In this document: piece by piece, positions 1 through 8,379 of the stretch
Numbering within the stretch: position 1 is the first letter of the stretch
Layout: every line of letters begins with the position of its first letter
Assembly (NCBI RefSeq): GCF_001514205.1
Contig: NZ_KQ948770.1
Span: 186,001 to 250,000, forward strand
DNA: 64,000 nucleotides
Origin: Streptomyces griseoruber
Lineage (GTDB): Bacteria; Actinomycetota; Actinomycetes; Streptomycetales; Streptomycetaceae
Direction: 5' to 3'
Program-made: the position numbers and the translations under genes
The notes under the pieces: model-generated
Databases searched by the model: none
The model's input: the letters and a program-made list of their open reading frames with translations, nothing else
What the model was told of the DNA's origin: nothing

Positions 1-30
1 AAGGGGGCCGGCGGGGGCCCGGCGCCCCTT
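1..30 (-). terminator. Probable hairpin terminator downstream of the cupin gene
   Basis: A G+C-rich stem (AAGGGG.GCCGG against CCGGC.GCCCCTT) with a one-base irregularity lies about 40 bases beyond the stop of the leftward cupin gene. It has no clear U tract, as is common in Streptomyces. The window edge cuts off what lies further left. Confidence 0.45.
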
Positions 31-72
31 GTCCTCCCCTGATCGATCCCCTAGGGAACCCGGAGACCCGGG

Positions 73-390
73 TCAGGCCTCGGGCGGAGAGAACACCACC
101 AGAACCCGCAGGTCCTCGCTGATGTGGTGGAACTTGTGGGCGACCCCGGCCGGGACGTACACCACGCTGCCGCGCGCGACCTGGGTGGTCTCCAGCCCGA
201 CGGTGATCGAGGCCCGACCACTGACGACGAAGTACACCTCGTCCTGGTTGTGCGGGTTCTGTGGATCGTGTTCCCCGGCGTTGAGCGCGTACAGCCCCAC
301 GGACATGTTCCGCTCCCGCAGGAATTGCAGGTAGGCGCCGTCGTTGGAGGCTCGCTCCGCCTCCAGTTCGTCCAACCGGAATGCCTTCAT
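73..390 (-). CDS. Single-domain cupin protein, 105 aa
   Basis: Small one-domain cupin (beta-barrel, probably metal binding). The two cupin motifs are visible: H47 and E51 with G58 in motif 1, and P80-x-G-x-x-H85 in motif 2, giving three likely metal ligands. The substrate cannot be told from sequence; such proteins include small isomerases, dioxygenases and ligand-sensing proteins. The start at M-K-A-F-R-L was chosen because the family fold begins just after it; the frame stays open far upstream but that part is antisense to the neighbouring membrane gene. It is divergent from the holin-like gene, with 58 bases between the two starts. Confidence 0.8.
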   Translation of the reverse strand: MKAFRLDELEAERASNDGAYLQFLRERNMSVGLYALNAGEHDPQNPHNQDEVYFVVSGRASITVGLETTQVARGSVVYVPAGVAHKFHHISEDLRVLVVFSPPEA

Positions 391-448
391 CGTGTTCGTC
401 CGCCCTCGCCCGGTGCCCGTTGCCGATCTCTCTGCCACGATCAGACAC

Positions 449-826
449 ATGAAGAATTTCGTAGTCAAGACGATCGCCAACGCGGGCGCCCTGGCGGTCG
501 CCGTCTGGGCGCTGTCCGGCATAACCCTGTCCGGTGACAACAAGGGCAAGGAGATCGTCACCCTCCTGGTCGTCGCCCTGCTCTTCGGCCTGGTGAACTT
601 CCTGGTCAAGCCGATCGTGAAGGTGCTGACCTTCCCGCTGTTCATCCTGACCCTCGGTCTGATCACCCTGATCGTCAACGCCCTGATGCTGCTGCTGACC
701 TCCTGGCTGGCCGGCGTGTTCGACCTGAGCTTCCACGTCGACGGTTTCTGGACCGCGGTCGGCGGCGGCCTGATCGTCTCCGTCGTCTCCTGGGCGCTCA
801 ACGTCGTCCTGCCCGACGGGGACTGA
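449..826 (+). CDS. Four-helix membrane protein, phage holin superfamily IV type, 125 aa
   Basis: Small integral membrane protein with four predicted helices (about residues 8-26, 35-54, 58-86, 100-120) and the conserved N-F-L-V-K-P-I region between helices 2 and 3 typical of the 'mycobacterial 4-TM phage holin' family (PF04020). Despite the name there is no phage context here and cellular function is unknown. The next gene, the tyrosine phosphatase, begins 7 bases after its stop, so the two and the PLP enzyme beyond are likely co-transcribed. Confidence 0.8.
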   Translation: MKNFVVKTIANAGALAVAVWALSGITLSGDNKGKEIVTLLVVALLFGLVNFLVKPIVKVLTFPLFILTLGLITLIVNALMLLLTSWLAGVFDLSFHVDGFWTAVGGGLIVSVVSWALNVVLPDGD

Positions 827-833
827 GCACGCG

Positions 834-1322
834 ATGACGTACCGCGTCTGTTTCGTCTGCACCGGCAACATCTGCCGCTCGCCGATGGCCGAATCGGTCT
901 TCCGCGCGCGCGTGGAGGAAGCCGGTCTCGACGGGCTGGTCGAGGTCGACAGCGCCGCCACGGGCGACTGGCACGAGGGCGAGGACGCCGACCCGCGCAC
1001 CCGCTCCGTCCTGGACCAGCACGGCTACGCCCTCGATCACACGGCCCGGACGTTCCGGCCGTCCTGGTTCGCCCGCCTCGACCTCGTGCTCGCCCTGGAC
1101 GCCGGACATCTCAAGACCCTGCGCCGCCTGGCGCCCACCGCTCAGGACGCCGGGAAGGTGCGTCTGCTGCGGTCCTACGACCCCGCCGCCGACGACCTCG
1201 ACGTGCCCGACCCCTACTACGGCGGCCGGGACGGCTTCGAGGAGTGCCTCAGGATGGTGGAGGCGGCGGCCGACGGCCTGCTGGCCGCCGTACGCGAGGA
1301 TCTGGAAGGACGGCAGCCATGA
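834..1322 (+). CDS. ptpA: Low-molecular-weight protein-tyrosine phosphatase
   Basis: Cytoplasmic phosphatase of 162 aa that removes phosphate from tyrosine. The P-loop CX5R is complete (C9 to R15, C-T-G-N-I-C-R-S) and the general acid D126 sits in the D-P-Y-Y-G loop, so it should be active. Length is normal for the family. In Streptomyces coelicolor a PtpA of this kind influences antibiotic production; I assign the symbol by family and gene neighbourhood from memory. Its TGA stop overlaps the ATG of the next gene (ATGA), suggesting translational coupling with the PLP enzyme. Confidence 0.9.
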   Translation: MTYRVCFVCTGNICRSPMAESVFRARVEEAGLDGLVEVDSAATGDWHEGEDADPRTRSVLDQHGYALDHTARTFRPSWFARLDLVLALDAGHLKTLRRLAPTAQDAGKVRLLRSYDPAADDLDVPDPYYGGRDGFEECLRMVEAAADGLLAAVREDLEGRQP

Positions 1323-2476
1323 GCGACTCCGTCACACCCGGGGGCGTCCCCGGGGACGCCGGGGAGGGCACACGCGCGGTACGGGCCGGGCTGCCCGAGC
1401 CGGTGAAGTACGAACCGACCCTGCCGGGGCCGGTGTTCGCCGCCCACTACCACCTGCCGGGGGAGCCGACGGGGCCGTACACCTACGGCCGCGACGAGAA
1501 CCCCACCTGGACCCGGCTGGAGCGGGCGATCGGCGAGCTGGAGGCACCGGGGAGGGACGACGTCGAGACGCTCGCCTTCGCCTCCGGCATGGCCGCTATC
1601 TCTGCGCTGCTCTTCTCCCAGCTGCGCTCGGGCGACACGGTCGTCCTGCCCGGCGACGGCTACCAGGCGCTGCCCCTGGTGCGCGCCCAGTTGGAGGCGT
1701 ACGGCATCGAGGTGCGGACCGCCCCGACCGGCGGCGACGCCCAGCTCGACGCCCTCGACGGCGCCCGGCTGCTGTGGATCGAGTCGCCGTCGAACCCCGG
1801 CCTGGACGTGTGCGACATCCGGCGGCTCGCCGACGCGGCACACGCGCGTGGCGCCCTCGTGGCCGTCGACAACACGCTCGCGACCCCGCTGGGACAGCGC
1901 CCGCTGGCACTCGGCGCCGACTTCTCCGTGGCCAGCGGCACCAAGCAGCTCACGGGGCACGGCGACATCCTCCTCGGATACGTCACCGGGCGGGCCGGCG
2001 AGGCGATGACCGCCGTACGGCGCTGGCGGAAGATCGTCGGGGCGATCCCCGGGCCCATGGAGGCCTGGCTGGCGCACCGCTCGATCGCCACGCTCCAGCT
2101 GCGCGTCGACCGGCAGGCCGCCAGCGCGCTGGCCGTCGCCGAGGCGCTGCGGAGCAGGCCGGAGGTGACCGGGCTGCGCTATCCCGGCCTGCGCGACGAC
2201 CCGGCCCACGAGGTGGCCGCCCGGCAGATGCGGCGCTTCGGGTGCGTGGTGTCGTTCACGCTGCCCACACGCGCGCGTGCCGAGCGTTTCCTTGAGGCGC
2301 TGCGGCTCGTGGACGACGCGACCAGCTTCGGCGGGGTGCGGTCCACCGCCGAGCGGCGTGGGCGCTGGGGCGGCGACGCGGTGCCGGAGGGCTTCGTCCG
2401 GCTGTCGGTCGGCGCAGAGGATCCCGAGGACCTGGTGGCGGATGTGCTGCGCGCGCTGGGGGAGTCGGCGCCATGA
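1319..2476 (+). CDS. Cystathionine gamma-lyase/synthase family PLP enzyme
   Basis: PLP-dependent Cys/Met metabolism enzyme of 385 aa. The PLP lysine is K209 in S-G-T-K-Q-L-T-G-H, with D184 (V-A-V-D-N-T) contacting the pyridine nitrogen; Y-T-Y-G-R-D and E-S-P-S-N-P are further family landmarks. It most likely cleaves cystathionine or a related thioether to cysteine, but lyase and synthase activities cannot be separated by eye. The start is the ATG overlapping the phosphatase stop; an earlier in-frame start lies inside the phosphatase gene. Followed by a strong hairpin terminator. Confidence 0.85.
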   Translation: MSDSVTPGGVPGDAGEGTRAVRAGLPEPVKYEPTLPGPVFAAHYHLPGEPTGPYTYGRDENPTWTRLERAIGELEAPGRDDVETLAFASGMAAISALLFSQLRSGDTVVLPGDGYQALPLVRAQLEAYGIEVRTAPTGGDAQLDALDGARLLWIESPSNPGLDVCDIRRLADAAHARGALVAVDNTLATPLGQRPLALGADFSVASGTKQLTGHGDILLGYVTGRAGEAMTAVRRWRKIVGAIPGPMEAWLAHRSIATLQLRVDRQAASALAVAEALRSRPEVTGLRYPGLRDDPAHEVAARQMRRFGCVVSFTLPTRARAERFLEALRLVDDATSFGGVRSTAERRGRWGGDAVPEGFVRLSVGAEDPEDLVADVLRALGESAP

Positions 2477-2517
2477 CCGGTTCACGGTCGCCCTCGTGGT
2501 GTCCGCCTCCGCACGAC

Positions 2518-2556
2518 GGACGGTCCGAGCCTCCCCCCTCGTGGCTCGGACCGTCC
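2518..2556 (+). terminator. Hairpin terminator after the PLP enzyme
   Basis: Perfect 14-bp stem GGACGGTCCGAGCC / GGCTCGGACCGTCC with an 11-base loop, about 40 bases beyond the stop codon. It separates the phosphatase-PLP unit from the LysR gene. Confidence 0.75.
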
Positions 2557-2594
2557 TCGGTTCTGCGCGCGAAGAACCGCGCCCACAAGGCTAG

Positions 2595-2661
2595 TTGACT
2601 CTGTGTCAGTGTCCAATCACAGTAGCGACAGGGGCCTATCGACATATTTATCGTTGGCCCC
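2595..2661 (+). promoter_or_regulatory. Putative promoter and operator of the LysR gene
   Basis: TTGACT and CACAGT (17-base spacing) resemble a housekeeping promoter. About 10 bases further lies an unusually A+T-rich block bounded by GGGGCC and GGCCCC, inside which TATCG occurs twice (TATCGA and TATCGT). LysR regulators commonly autoregulate through dyads of the T-N11-A kind. The element is seen; its function is inferred. Confidence 0.4.
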
Positions 2662-2707
2662 TGCCCCCGAGCCGGGACGAAAGCGGGGAGAGGCAGGAGG
2701 ACACACC

Positions 2708-3613
2708 GTGGATCTGGCCTTGCTGCGCACCTTCGTGACCGTGCACCGGGCCGGCTCCTTCACCCGCGCGGCAGCTCTGCTGGGCCTGTCCCAGCCGGCC
2801 GTCACCTCACAGATCCGCACACTGGAACGGCAGCTGGGCCGCCCCCTGTTCCTGCGCCAGGCGCGTGGGGTCACACCGACGACCATCGGGGACGAACTCG
2901 CCCACAAGGCCGCCCCGCATCTCGACGCCCTGGTGGAGATCACCGGGAGCGGCCTCGACGACGAGTCCTCCCTGCGGTCCCTGCACCTCGCCGGGCCCCC
3001 CGAGTTCACCGCCGAACGGGCCCTGCCGGCCCTCACCGAGCTGACCGGCGACGACGGTCGGCAACTCGCGCTGCGCGTCTCCTTCGGCACCGCCGAGGAG
3101 GTCCTGGAGGGACTGGCGGCCGGCCACACCGACCTCGCCATCAGCACGGCACGGCCACGCGGCGCCCTGCTGACGGCCACCCCGCTGTGCGACGAGGAGC
3201 ACGTCCTGATCGCCGCCCCGCAGTGGGCGGAGCGGATCGACACGGGGAGACTGCGCCGCAAGGGTGCTTCTGCTCTGGAGAATCTCCCGGTCGTCGAGGT
3301 GCACGAGTCGCTGCCGCTCGTCTCCCACTACTGGGCCTCCGTCTTCGACACCCGCCCCGCCGCCTCCGGCACCGTGATCGTCCCCGATCTGCGCGCCGTG
3401 CTCGCCTGCGCCGTCGCGGGCGCCGGGCTCGCGGTGCTGCCCCGCTATCTGTGCGCGGCCGCCCTGGAACGCGGTGACGTCGTCGCCCCGCACGAGCCGG
3501 CGGTGCCGCCGCTGCGCACCTATGTACTGGCGGTGCGGACCGGCACCCTCGCGATGCCGCATGTCGCACGCGCCCACGAGTGGCTGCTGGGGGCGGCTGC
3601 CGAGTGGTGCTGA
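2708..3613 (+). CDS. LysR-family transcriptional regulator
   Basis: 301 aa regulator with the N-terminal winged helix-turn-helix (about residues 2-60; F-T-R-A-A-A-L-L-G-L-S-Q-P-A-V-T) and a LysR substrate-binding domain filling the rest. The GTG start is chosen because AGGAGG lies 7 bases upstream and the HTH begins at once; the longer frame would add about 35 unrelated residues. The controlled genes are unknown: neither neighbour is divergent, so autoregulation through the upstream A+T-rich dyad is the only target suggested locally. Confidence 0.88.
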   Translation: MDLALLRTFVTVHRAGSFTRAAALLGLSQPAVTSQIRTLERQLGRPLFLRQARGVTPTTIGDELAHKAAPHLDALVEITGSGLDDESSLRSLHLAGPPEFTAERALPALTELTGDDGRQLALRVSFGTAEEVLEGLAAGHTDLAISTARPRGALLTATPLCDEEHVLIAAPQWAERIDTGRLRRKGASALENLPVVEVHESLPLVSHYWASVFDTRPAASGTVIVPDLRAVLACAVAGAGLAVLPRYLCAAALERGDVVAPHEPAVPPLRTYVLAVRTGTLAMPHVARAHEWLLGAAAEWC

Positions 3614-3677
3614 GCGGGATCGGGGAGGACTTCCCGGAGCCATCACCCGGTGCGCTCCCCCGGTGACGTTTCGCGAT

Positions 3678-3691
3678 GTTTCACGTGGAAC
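3678..3691. promoter_or_regulatory. Degenerate parS (GTTTCACGTGGAAC)
   Basis: 13 of 14 bases match the parS palindrome. It lies 22 bases before the NUDIX start codon. It is the leftmost parS-like site in the window and probably a weaker ParB site. Confidence 0.6.
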
Positions 3692-3712
3692 ATGCGGGGC
3701 CACATTTCTCCC

Positions 3713-4195
3713 ATGACCGTCCGACCTGTGGTCAAGCGCACCGCCCGCGCCGTTCTGCTCGACGGCGACGACCTCATCCTGATCAAGCGCACCAAGCCCG
3801 GTGTGGACCCGTACTGGGTCACGCCCGGTGGCGGCGTCGAACCGGATGACGCGACCGTCGTCGACGCCCTGCACCGTGAGGTGCACGAGGAACTCGGCGC
3901 GAAGATCACCGATGTGGTCCCCTGCTTCGTCGACACCGTCGAGCACATCGGCGAGGACGGCGGCGCGACCGGCGTGAAGGTGCAGCACTTCTTCGTGTGC
4001 CGTCTGGAGTCCATGGACCCCTCCCTGCGGCACGGCCCCGAGATCGACGAGCCCGCCGGGGAGTACGAGATCGTCTGGGTGCCGTTCACCCGGGTGGGTA
4101 TCGCGTCCGTCCATCTCGTGCCGCTGTCGCTGCGCCATTACCTCGACGGCAACATCGAGGGCGTACGGGCCATGCACGCGCCCGATCTCGGATGA
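3713..4195 (+). CDS. NUDIX hydrolase
   Basis: 160 aa hydrolase of nucleoside-diphosphate-linked compounds. The Nudix region reads G-G-G-V-E-P-D-D-A-T-V-V-D-A-L-H-R-E-V-H-E-E-L-G: the REVHEELG metal-binding helix is intact, but the upstream glutamate of the canonical GX5EX7REUXEEXGU is an aspartate and the spacing is one residue longer. Substrate unknown. The ATG was chosen because it starts just before the conserved fold; the longer frame would run through the upstream parS-like site. Convergent with the flavohaemoglobin-like gene. Confidence 0.82.
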   Translation: MTVRPVVKRTARAVLLDGDDLILIKRTKPGVDPYWVTPGGGVEPDDATVVDALHREVHEELGAKITDVVPCFVDTVEHIGEDGGATGVKVQHFFVCRLESMDPSLRHGPEIDEPAGEYEIVWVPFTRVGIASVHLVPLSLRHYLDGNIEGVRAMHAPDLG

Positions 4196-4205
4196 GCCCG
4201 TAGGC

Positions 4206-4232
4206 CGCCTCCGGCGTCAGCTGCCGGAGGCG
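4206..4232. terminator. Bidirectional hairpin between NUDIX and flavohaemoglobin-like genes
   Basis: Perfect 10-bp stem CGCCTCCGGC / GCCGGAGGCG with a 7-base loop between two convergent genes. It overlaps the last codons of the leftward gene. Confidence 0.65.
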
Positions 4233-5947
4233 ACGAGTTCCTCGACCGAGTCGTGCCGTATGCGCTCCGCGGGGAAGCCGACCCCGCGCAGGGCGTCCAC
4301 TCCGCTGCGGATCATGCCGGGCGGGCCGGAGACATAGGCGTCGTAAGCGGTCCAGGGCCCGAAGGTCCGGATGGCGTCGGGCAGCTGGAGCAGACCGTCC
4401 CGGTCGACCACCGGGTGCACCTCCAGCCACGGATGCGTCTGCTGGAGCCTGAGCATCGTGTCGATGTCGTACAGGTCGTGGTTGCTGCGGGCGCCGTAGA
4501 ACACCTCGACCGGGCGGCGGGCGCCGTGCTCGGCCACGTCCTCGACCAGCGCCTTGATGGGGGCTATGCCGGTGCCGCCGCCCAGGCAGAGCAGACCGCT
4601 GTCCCGGGTGTGGTCGACGGTCATCGAGCCGGCCGGCGGTCCGAGCCGTACGACGTCACCGGGCCGGGCGCGGTGCACCAGGGCGTTGGAGACCCAGCCG
4701 GCCGGGACGGCCTTCACATGGAAGGCCAGCAGTCCGTCGGACCGGGGCGCCGAAGCGAACGAATAGTGCCGCCAGATCCTCGGCCACCACGGTGTCTCGA
4801 GGCTCGCGTACTGCCCGGCGCGGAAGGGGTAGGGCTGGTCGGGGCGGAGGGTGAGGACGGCGACCTCCGGCGTTCTGAGGTCGTGGGAGACGACCTCCGC
4901 CTGCCACCAGGGCGGAGCGCGCAGTTCGTCCGCGGCCGCCGCGTCGATCATGACCTGCGAGATCGTCGTGTACGTCCGCACCCAGGCGGCTTCGGTGTCG
5001 GCGTCCCAGACGGCGTCGGCGTACTTGTTGAGCGCGCCGATGAGGCACTCTCCGACGGCCGGGTAGTGCTCGGCCCGGGTGCCGTATTTGCGGTGGCCAC
5101 GGCCGAGGTTCTGGAGGTACTCGACGAGGACCGGGGTGTTGTCGATGTGCTCGGCGGCGGTCAGCAGGGCCTTGAGCAGCCGGTCGCGCTGGGCGTCCAT
5201 CGCGGGCGGGAAGAGCGGGCGCAGTCCGGGGTGGCGGACGAACAGCAGGGCGTAGAAGTACGAGGTGACCTTGTCGGCCACCGGGCCGACCTCGGCCATG
5301 GTCCGGCGGATGAGGACGGCGTCCGCAGAGGCCTCCCGGGCGGGGGCGGGACGCTGGGCGGGGACCACGGGATCGGCGGGCGAGGAGGGCCGCTCCGCTT
5401 CGGCGGGCGGGGAGGGCTGCGCCACCGGGGACCTGGGGGTTTCGGCGGGCCCGGACGGGTAGGGGGCCGCGGACGCGGCCCGCTGCGGGGGAGCCTCGGC
5501 CGGCGTGCCCGCTCGTGCCGGGACGGGCTGCTGGGCCTGGACGGGGAAGCGGGGTTCGACGGGCGCCTGCGGCTCCTGCGGCGCAGGGGGCCGTCCGAGG
5601 GTGTCGGCGCCCGTGGCCTCCGGTGGGGCCGCCATCGGCGCCGCCGGGGCGTCTGACGGGCCGTAGGGGCTCTGTGGCCCCGTTTCCGGCTGCCGCCCCC
5701 CGTCCGCCTCCCCGCGTTGCCCTGTGTCCGGCGGAGCGCTCCGAGGCGAGTCGCCGTCGATCTGGCGGGAGTTCCGGTCGGGCGAGGGCGTGCCGCGGCC
5801 CACCGGGCGCAGTGCGGCCAGGCGGCGGCCGTCCGACACCCCCTGCTCACCCCCTGCGGCCGGCTCCGGCTGTATGCGCGGCGAGAACCAACCGTCCCCG
5901 CCGCCGGACGTGCCGTTTTCGGCCGACTTGGTGGTCGGAGCGTCCAT
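4217..5947 (-). CDS. Globin plus FAD/NAD(P) reductase protein with long disordered N-terminus
   Basis: 576 aa protein: about 260 residues of Pro/Ala/Glu-rich low-complexity sequence, then a globin domain (Y-F-Y-A-L-L-F with following F-P; proximal histidine in L-G-R-G-H-R-K-Y-G; H-Y seven residues on), then a ferredoxin-reductase-like module with the FAD motif R-H-Y-S-F-A and the nucleotide motif G-G-G-T-G-I-A-P. This is flavohaemoglobin architecture (nitric oxide dioxygenase in studied members), but classical members are about 400 aa without the N-terminal extension. I chose the ATG (M-D-A-P) with GAGG 6 bases upstream; an in-frame ATG 21 bases earlier lacks a ribosome site. NO detoxification is an inference from the family. 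Confidence 0.85.
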   Translation of the reverse strand: MDAPTTKSAENGTSGGGDGWFSPRIQPEPAAGGEQGVSDGRRLAALRPVGRGTPSPDRNSRQIDGDSPRSAPPDTGQRGEADGGRQPETGPQSPYGPSDAPAAPMAAPPEATGADTLGRPPAPQEPQAPVEPRFPVQAQQPVPARAGTPAEAPPQRAASAAPYPSGPAETPRSPVAQPSPPAEAERPSSPADPVVPAQRPAPAREASADAVLIRRTMAEVGPVADKVTSYFYALLFVRHPGLRPLFPPAMDAQRDRLLKALLTAAEHIDNTPVLVEYLQNLGRGHRKYGTRAEHYPAVGECLIGALNKYADAVWDADTEAAWVRTYTTISQVMIDAAAADELRAPPWWQAEVVSHDLRTPEVAVLTLRPDQPYPFRAGQYASLETPWWPRIWRHYSFASAPRSDGLLAFHVKAVPAGWVSNALVHRARPGDVVRLGPPAGSMTVDHTRDSGLLCLGGGTGIAPIKALVEDVAEHGARRPVEVFYGARSNHDLYDIDTMLRLQQTHPWLEVHPVVDRDGLLQLPDAIRTFGPWTAYDAYVSGPPGMIRSGVDALRGVGFPAERIRHDSVEELVASGS

Positions 5948-6269
5948 GGTCTGCCTCGCCTCGAACATCTTTCGGTCGGTCTGCGCACTTCCTGGCTCGG
6001 AAGGGCCTGCTTCCCCCGCAGACGGGTGGCTTTTCCGTTCGGTTCCGCACGCACAGGAGACGCGCACACCGGACATGCGGTCTTCGCTACTCTCCGCCCC
6101 ATCAGGCTGCATCGCCCTGTTCCCGGCCCGCTCGGAAGGTGTGCGCCGAGCCCCGCGCGCCTCTCTCCGAAAGCGAACCGGAGTCGACCATACCGGCCGC
6201 GGTGGACCACACAAGTCCCCCCTTCCCTCCCCCGGAAAGCGGCCGGGAGTGAACCGTCGCTTCCCTCAA
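5948..6269. other. Intergenic region upstream of the globin-reductase gene
   Basis: About 320 bases between two leftward genes. It should hold the promoter of the globin-reductase gene. The frame stays open here, but the codons show no sign of conserved protein. I see no clear repeat, operator or RNA gene. Confidence 0.4.
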
Positions 6270-6902
6270 CTAACGGGCGTGACGCACCAATTCATAGGCA
6301 TCCCACAGATCCTTCCCCGCGTAGGAATGCGTCGCGATGCTCGCCAGATGGTGGTCCGCATTGACCGCCACGGAGACCGGCACGGCTCCGAACAGGTCTT
6401 TGTCGGAGGCCGAGTCGCCATACGCGACACAGTCCTCCCGTGTCACTCCGAACTCCGCGCACAGCCGATCGGCGATCACCACCTTCGCCGCGGCGCTGAG
6501 CACTCCCGCCGGATCCACCGGCTCGGTGAAGGGAAGGGCGGGAAAACGGGATCCGTGGGCCGCGTGGGCGCCCCAGCCCGTGAGTTTTTCCACAAAGAAG
6601 GAAGGTGAGAGCGACACGACGGCGCAGTACTCCCCTCGGCCGCCGATCTCCGCCCAGACCTCACGGATGCGCGCCAGCCACGGAGCGCCCTCGAACGCCG
6701 CCGTCACATGCTCCTCGGTGAGGCTCGCCCACAGCGCGTGCACCTGGTACGCGTACTCCGGCGGCTGGATCCGCCCCTCGGACGCCGCTCGGTCCAGCGC
6801 CACCGTCTCGGCCTCCAGACCGAGTTGGCGCGAAATCTCCCGGGGCGCGGATGTTCCGTGCAGCAGGGTGCCGTCGAGGTCGAAGAGATGCAGTCTCGCC
6901 AT
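6270..6902 (-). CDS. HAD-superfamily hydrolase
   Basis: 210 aa. The catalytic motif I is F-D-L-D-G-T (D8 nucleophile, D10), and the C-terminal motif G-D-S-A-S-D-K-D-L-F supplies the metal-binding aspartates, giving a complete phosphatase active site. Overall pattern is HAD-IB/SerB-like: a helical cap between the motifs and a toxic-free typical length. Substrate unknown. The start is directly followed by the motif, so it is well fixed. A perfect parS lies 31 bases upstream of the start. Confidence 0.85.
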   Translation of the reverse strand: MARLHLFDLDGTLLHGTSAPREISRQLGLEAETVALDRAASEGRIQPPEYAYQVHALWASLTEEHVTAAFEGAPWLARIREVWAEIGGRGEYCAVVSLSPSFFVEKLTGWGAHAAHGSRFPALPFTEPVDPAGVLSAAAKVVIADRLCAEFGVTREDCVAYGDSASDKDLFGAVPVSVAVNADHHLASIATHSYAGKDLWDAYELVRHAR

Positions 6903-6933
6903 GGGCCGAGGCTAACCGGGACAGACGGCCGCT

Positions 6934-6947
6934 GTTTCACGTGAAAC
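6934..6947. promoter_or_regulatory. parS
   Basis: Exact GTTTCACGTGAAAC, at the centre of a 24-bp perfect palindrome. It lies upstream of the HAD gene and of the GNAT gene, which are divergent. Confidence 0.92.
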
Positions 6948-7005
6948 AGCGGTGTGCGGCCGCTCGCCGTCCCATGCTGTCGGGGCCCGTGCGGTTGACC
7001 ACGAC

Positions 7006-7944
7006 ATGGCCAAAAGCGCGTGCGTCTCAGGGGAAACAGGTGGACGTCAGGGGCGCCCGTCGGACAGCCTGGCCCGCGTGCCGACTCCTTCCCTCGCCGC
7101 TCTGCCCATCCGCCGTCTGACGCACCGCGACCTCACCGCCTGCGCCGACTTGTCCGAGGACCGGGGGTGGCCGCGCGAGGAGCACAAGTGGGGCCTCCTC
7201 CTCTCCGCCGGAAAGGGGTACGGCATCGACGACCCCGCCGGAGGTCTGGTCACCGCCTGCGTCGTCACCGAGTACGGCTCCCCCGACCGTCCCGCGCTCG
7301 GGGCCATCGGCATGGTGCTGGTCGCCGAGCGGCACGCCCGGCAAGGCGTCGGCCGCCGGCTGATGCGACACGTCGTCGCCGCCATGGGCCCGGTCCCGCT
7401 GACGCTGCACGCCACCCCGAACGGCCGTCCGCTGTACGAGGAGCTCGGCTTCAAGACCACGGCCCGGGCGGAGATGGTGTGCGGGCGCTTCACTCCGGAC
7501 GGCCCGCCGTCGGACGTCGTCACCCGCGCGGCCACGGCCGAGGACCTGTCCGCGATCCTCCGGCTCGACGAGGAGGTGTTCGGTGCTGATCGCACGCACG
7601 TCATCACACGGCTGCCCGCCTTCGCCGACCAACTGCGGGTCGCCGAGGACGGCGGCCGGATCATCGGTTACGCGGCCGCCTGGCCGAACATGGCCACCCA
7701 TGTGGTGGGTCCGCTGATCGCCCGGGACACGGCGACCGCGAAGGCCCTGCTGGCCTCCCTCGCGGCCCGGACCGACCGGCCGCTGCGCACGGACATCGAC
7801 GTACGGCACGAGGAACTGCTGGCGTGGGTGAAGTCCCGGGGTCTGGAGTCCGTCGCCTTCAACGCGGTGATGACGCATGGCATCGCCGAGCTGCCCGGCG
7901 ACTGGAGCCGACGGTTCGCACCGCTGACTGTGGCGGCCGGCTGA
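7006..7944 (+). CDS. GNAT-family N-acetyltransferase with tandem GNAT-type halves
   Basis: About 312 aa. The first half has the acetyl-CoA loop pattern A-R-Q-G-V-G-R-R-L (R/Q-x-x-G-x-G/A) followed by L-Y-E-E-L-G-F-K. The second half resembles an acetyltransf_18-type C-terminal domain (E-E-V-F-G-A-D-R, later G-L-E-S-V-A-F-N). Substrate unknown. Start uncertain: this ATG has a weak ribosome site; a GTG 24 codons later is closer to the domain edge. It lies just before a broken gene on the other strand. Confidence 0.75.
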   Translation: MAKSACVSGETGGRQGRPSDSLARVPTPSLAALPIRRLTHRDLTACADLSEDRGWPREEHKWGLLLSAGKGYGIDDPAGGLVTACVVTEYGSPDRPALGAIGMVLVAERHARQGVGRRLMRHVVAAMGPVPLTLHATPNGRPLYEELGFKTTARAEMVCGRFTPDGPPSDVVTRAATAEDLSAILRLDEEVFGADRTHVITRLPAFADQLRVAEDGGRIIGYAAAWPNMATHVVGPLIARDTATAKALLASLAARTDRPLRTDIDVRHEELLAWVKSRGLESVAFNAVMTHGIAELPGDWSRRFAPLTVAAG

Positions 7945-7958
7945 GACGCGGCCGTACG

Positions 7959-8326
7959 TCAGGCCAGTGCCTCCACGGCGGCCGTGGCGAAGGCGTGGTC
8001 CTGCTCGGGGGGGGGCGCCGCCGACCCCGATCGCGCCGACGAGACGGCCGTCGCGGTGGACCGGAATCCCGCCCGCGATGAACAGCAGCGGGCGGTCGAG
8101 CGCGGTGGGCAGGGTGTGGAAGGGGCCGCCACGCCTTGCGCGTGCTCGTCTCACCCGAGATGAGCACGGCCCGGTCGTCCCGCCGGAAGGCCAGCAGATG
8201 ACCGCCCGCGTCCAGGACGGTGACGCTGACCGTGGCTCCGGCCGCCTCGGCGGCCCGGCGCGCGGCGAAGACGAGCATCTCGGCGTCGTCGCTGGTGAGA
8301 GGTACGACGGCGGTGCTGGTGCCCCT
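7959..8326 (-). pseudogene. Broken GlcG/HbpS-family (haem-binding-like) gene
   Basis: Read leftward, the pieces match this family in order but in three frames: first V-V-P-L-T-S-D-D-A-E-M-L-V-F-A ... G-E-T-S-T-R-K-A, then G-G-P-F-H-T-L ... G-G-I-P-V-H-R-D-G-R-L-V-G-A-I-G-V-G-G, then E-Q-D-H-A-F-A-T-A-A-V-E-A-L-A and a stop. The first junction (about 8130) also lacks roughly 15 residues seen in relatives; the second coincides with a run of nine G (8007-8015). The expected start, nine bases after GAGGAG, reads AGG rather than ATG. Several independent lesions make true decay more likely than one sequencing error. Confidence 0.7.
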
Positions 8327-8379
8327 GCGGGAACTCTCCTCTCTGTGCGTTTTCAGGGGTGCTGACGTGTGGGCGGGGT

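Noticed and set aside
1217..2485. Minus-strand frame opposite the PLP enzyme
   Set aside because: Antisense shadow; plus-strand enzyme has all catalytic motifs.
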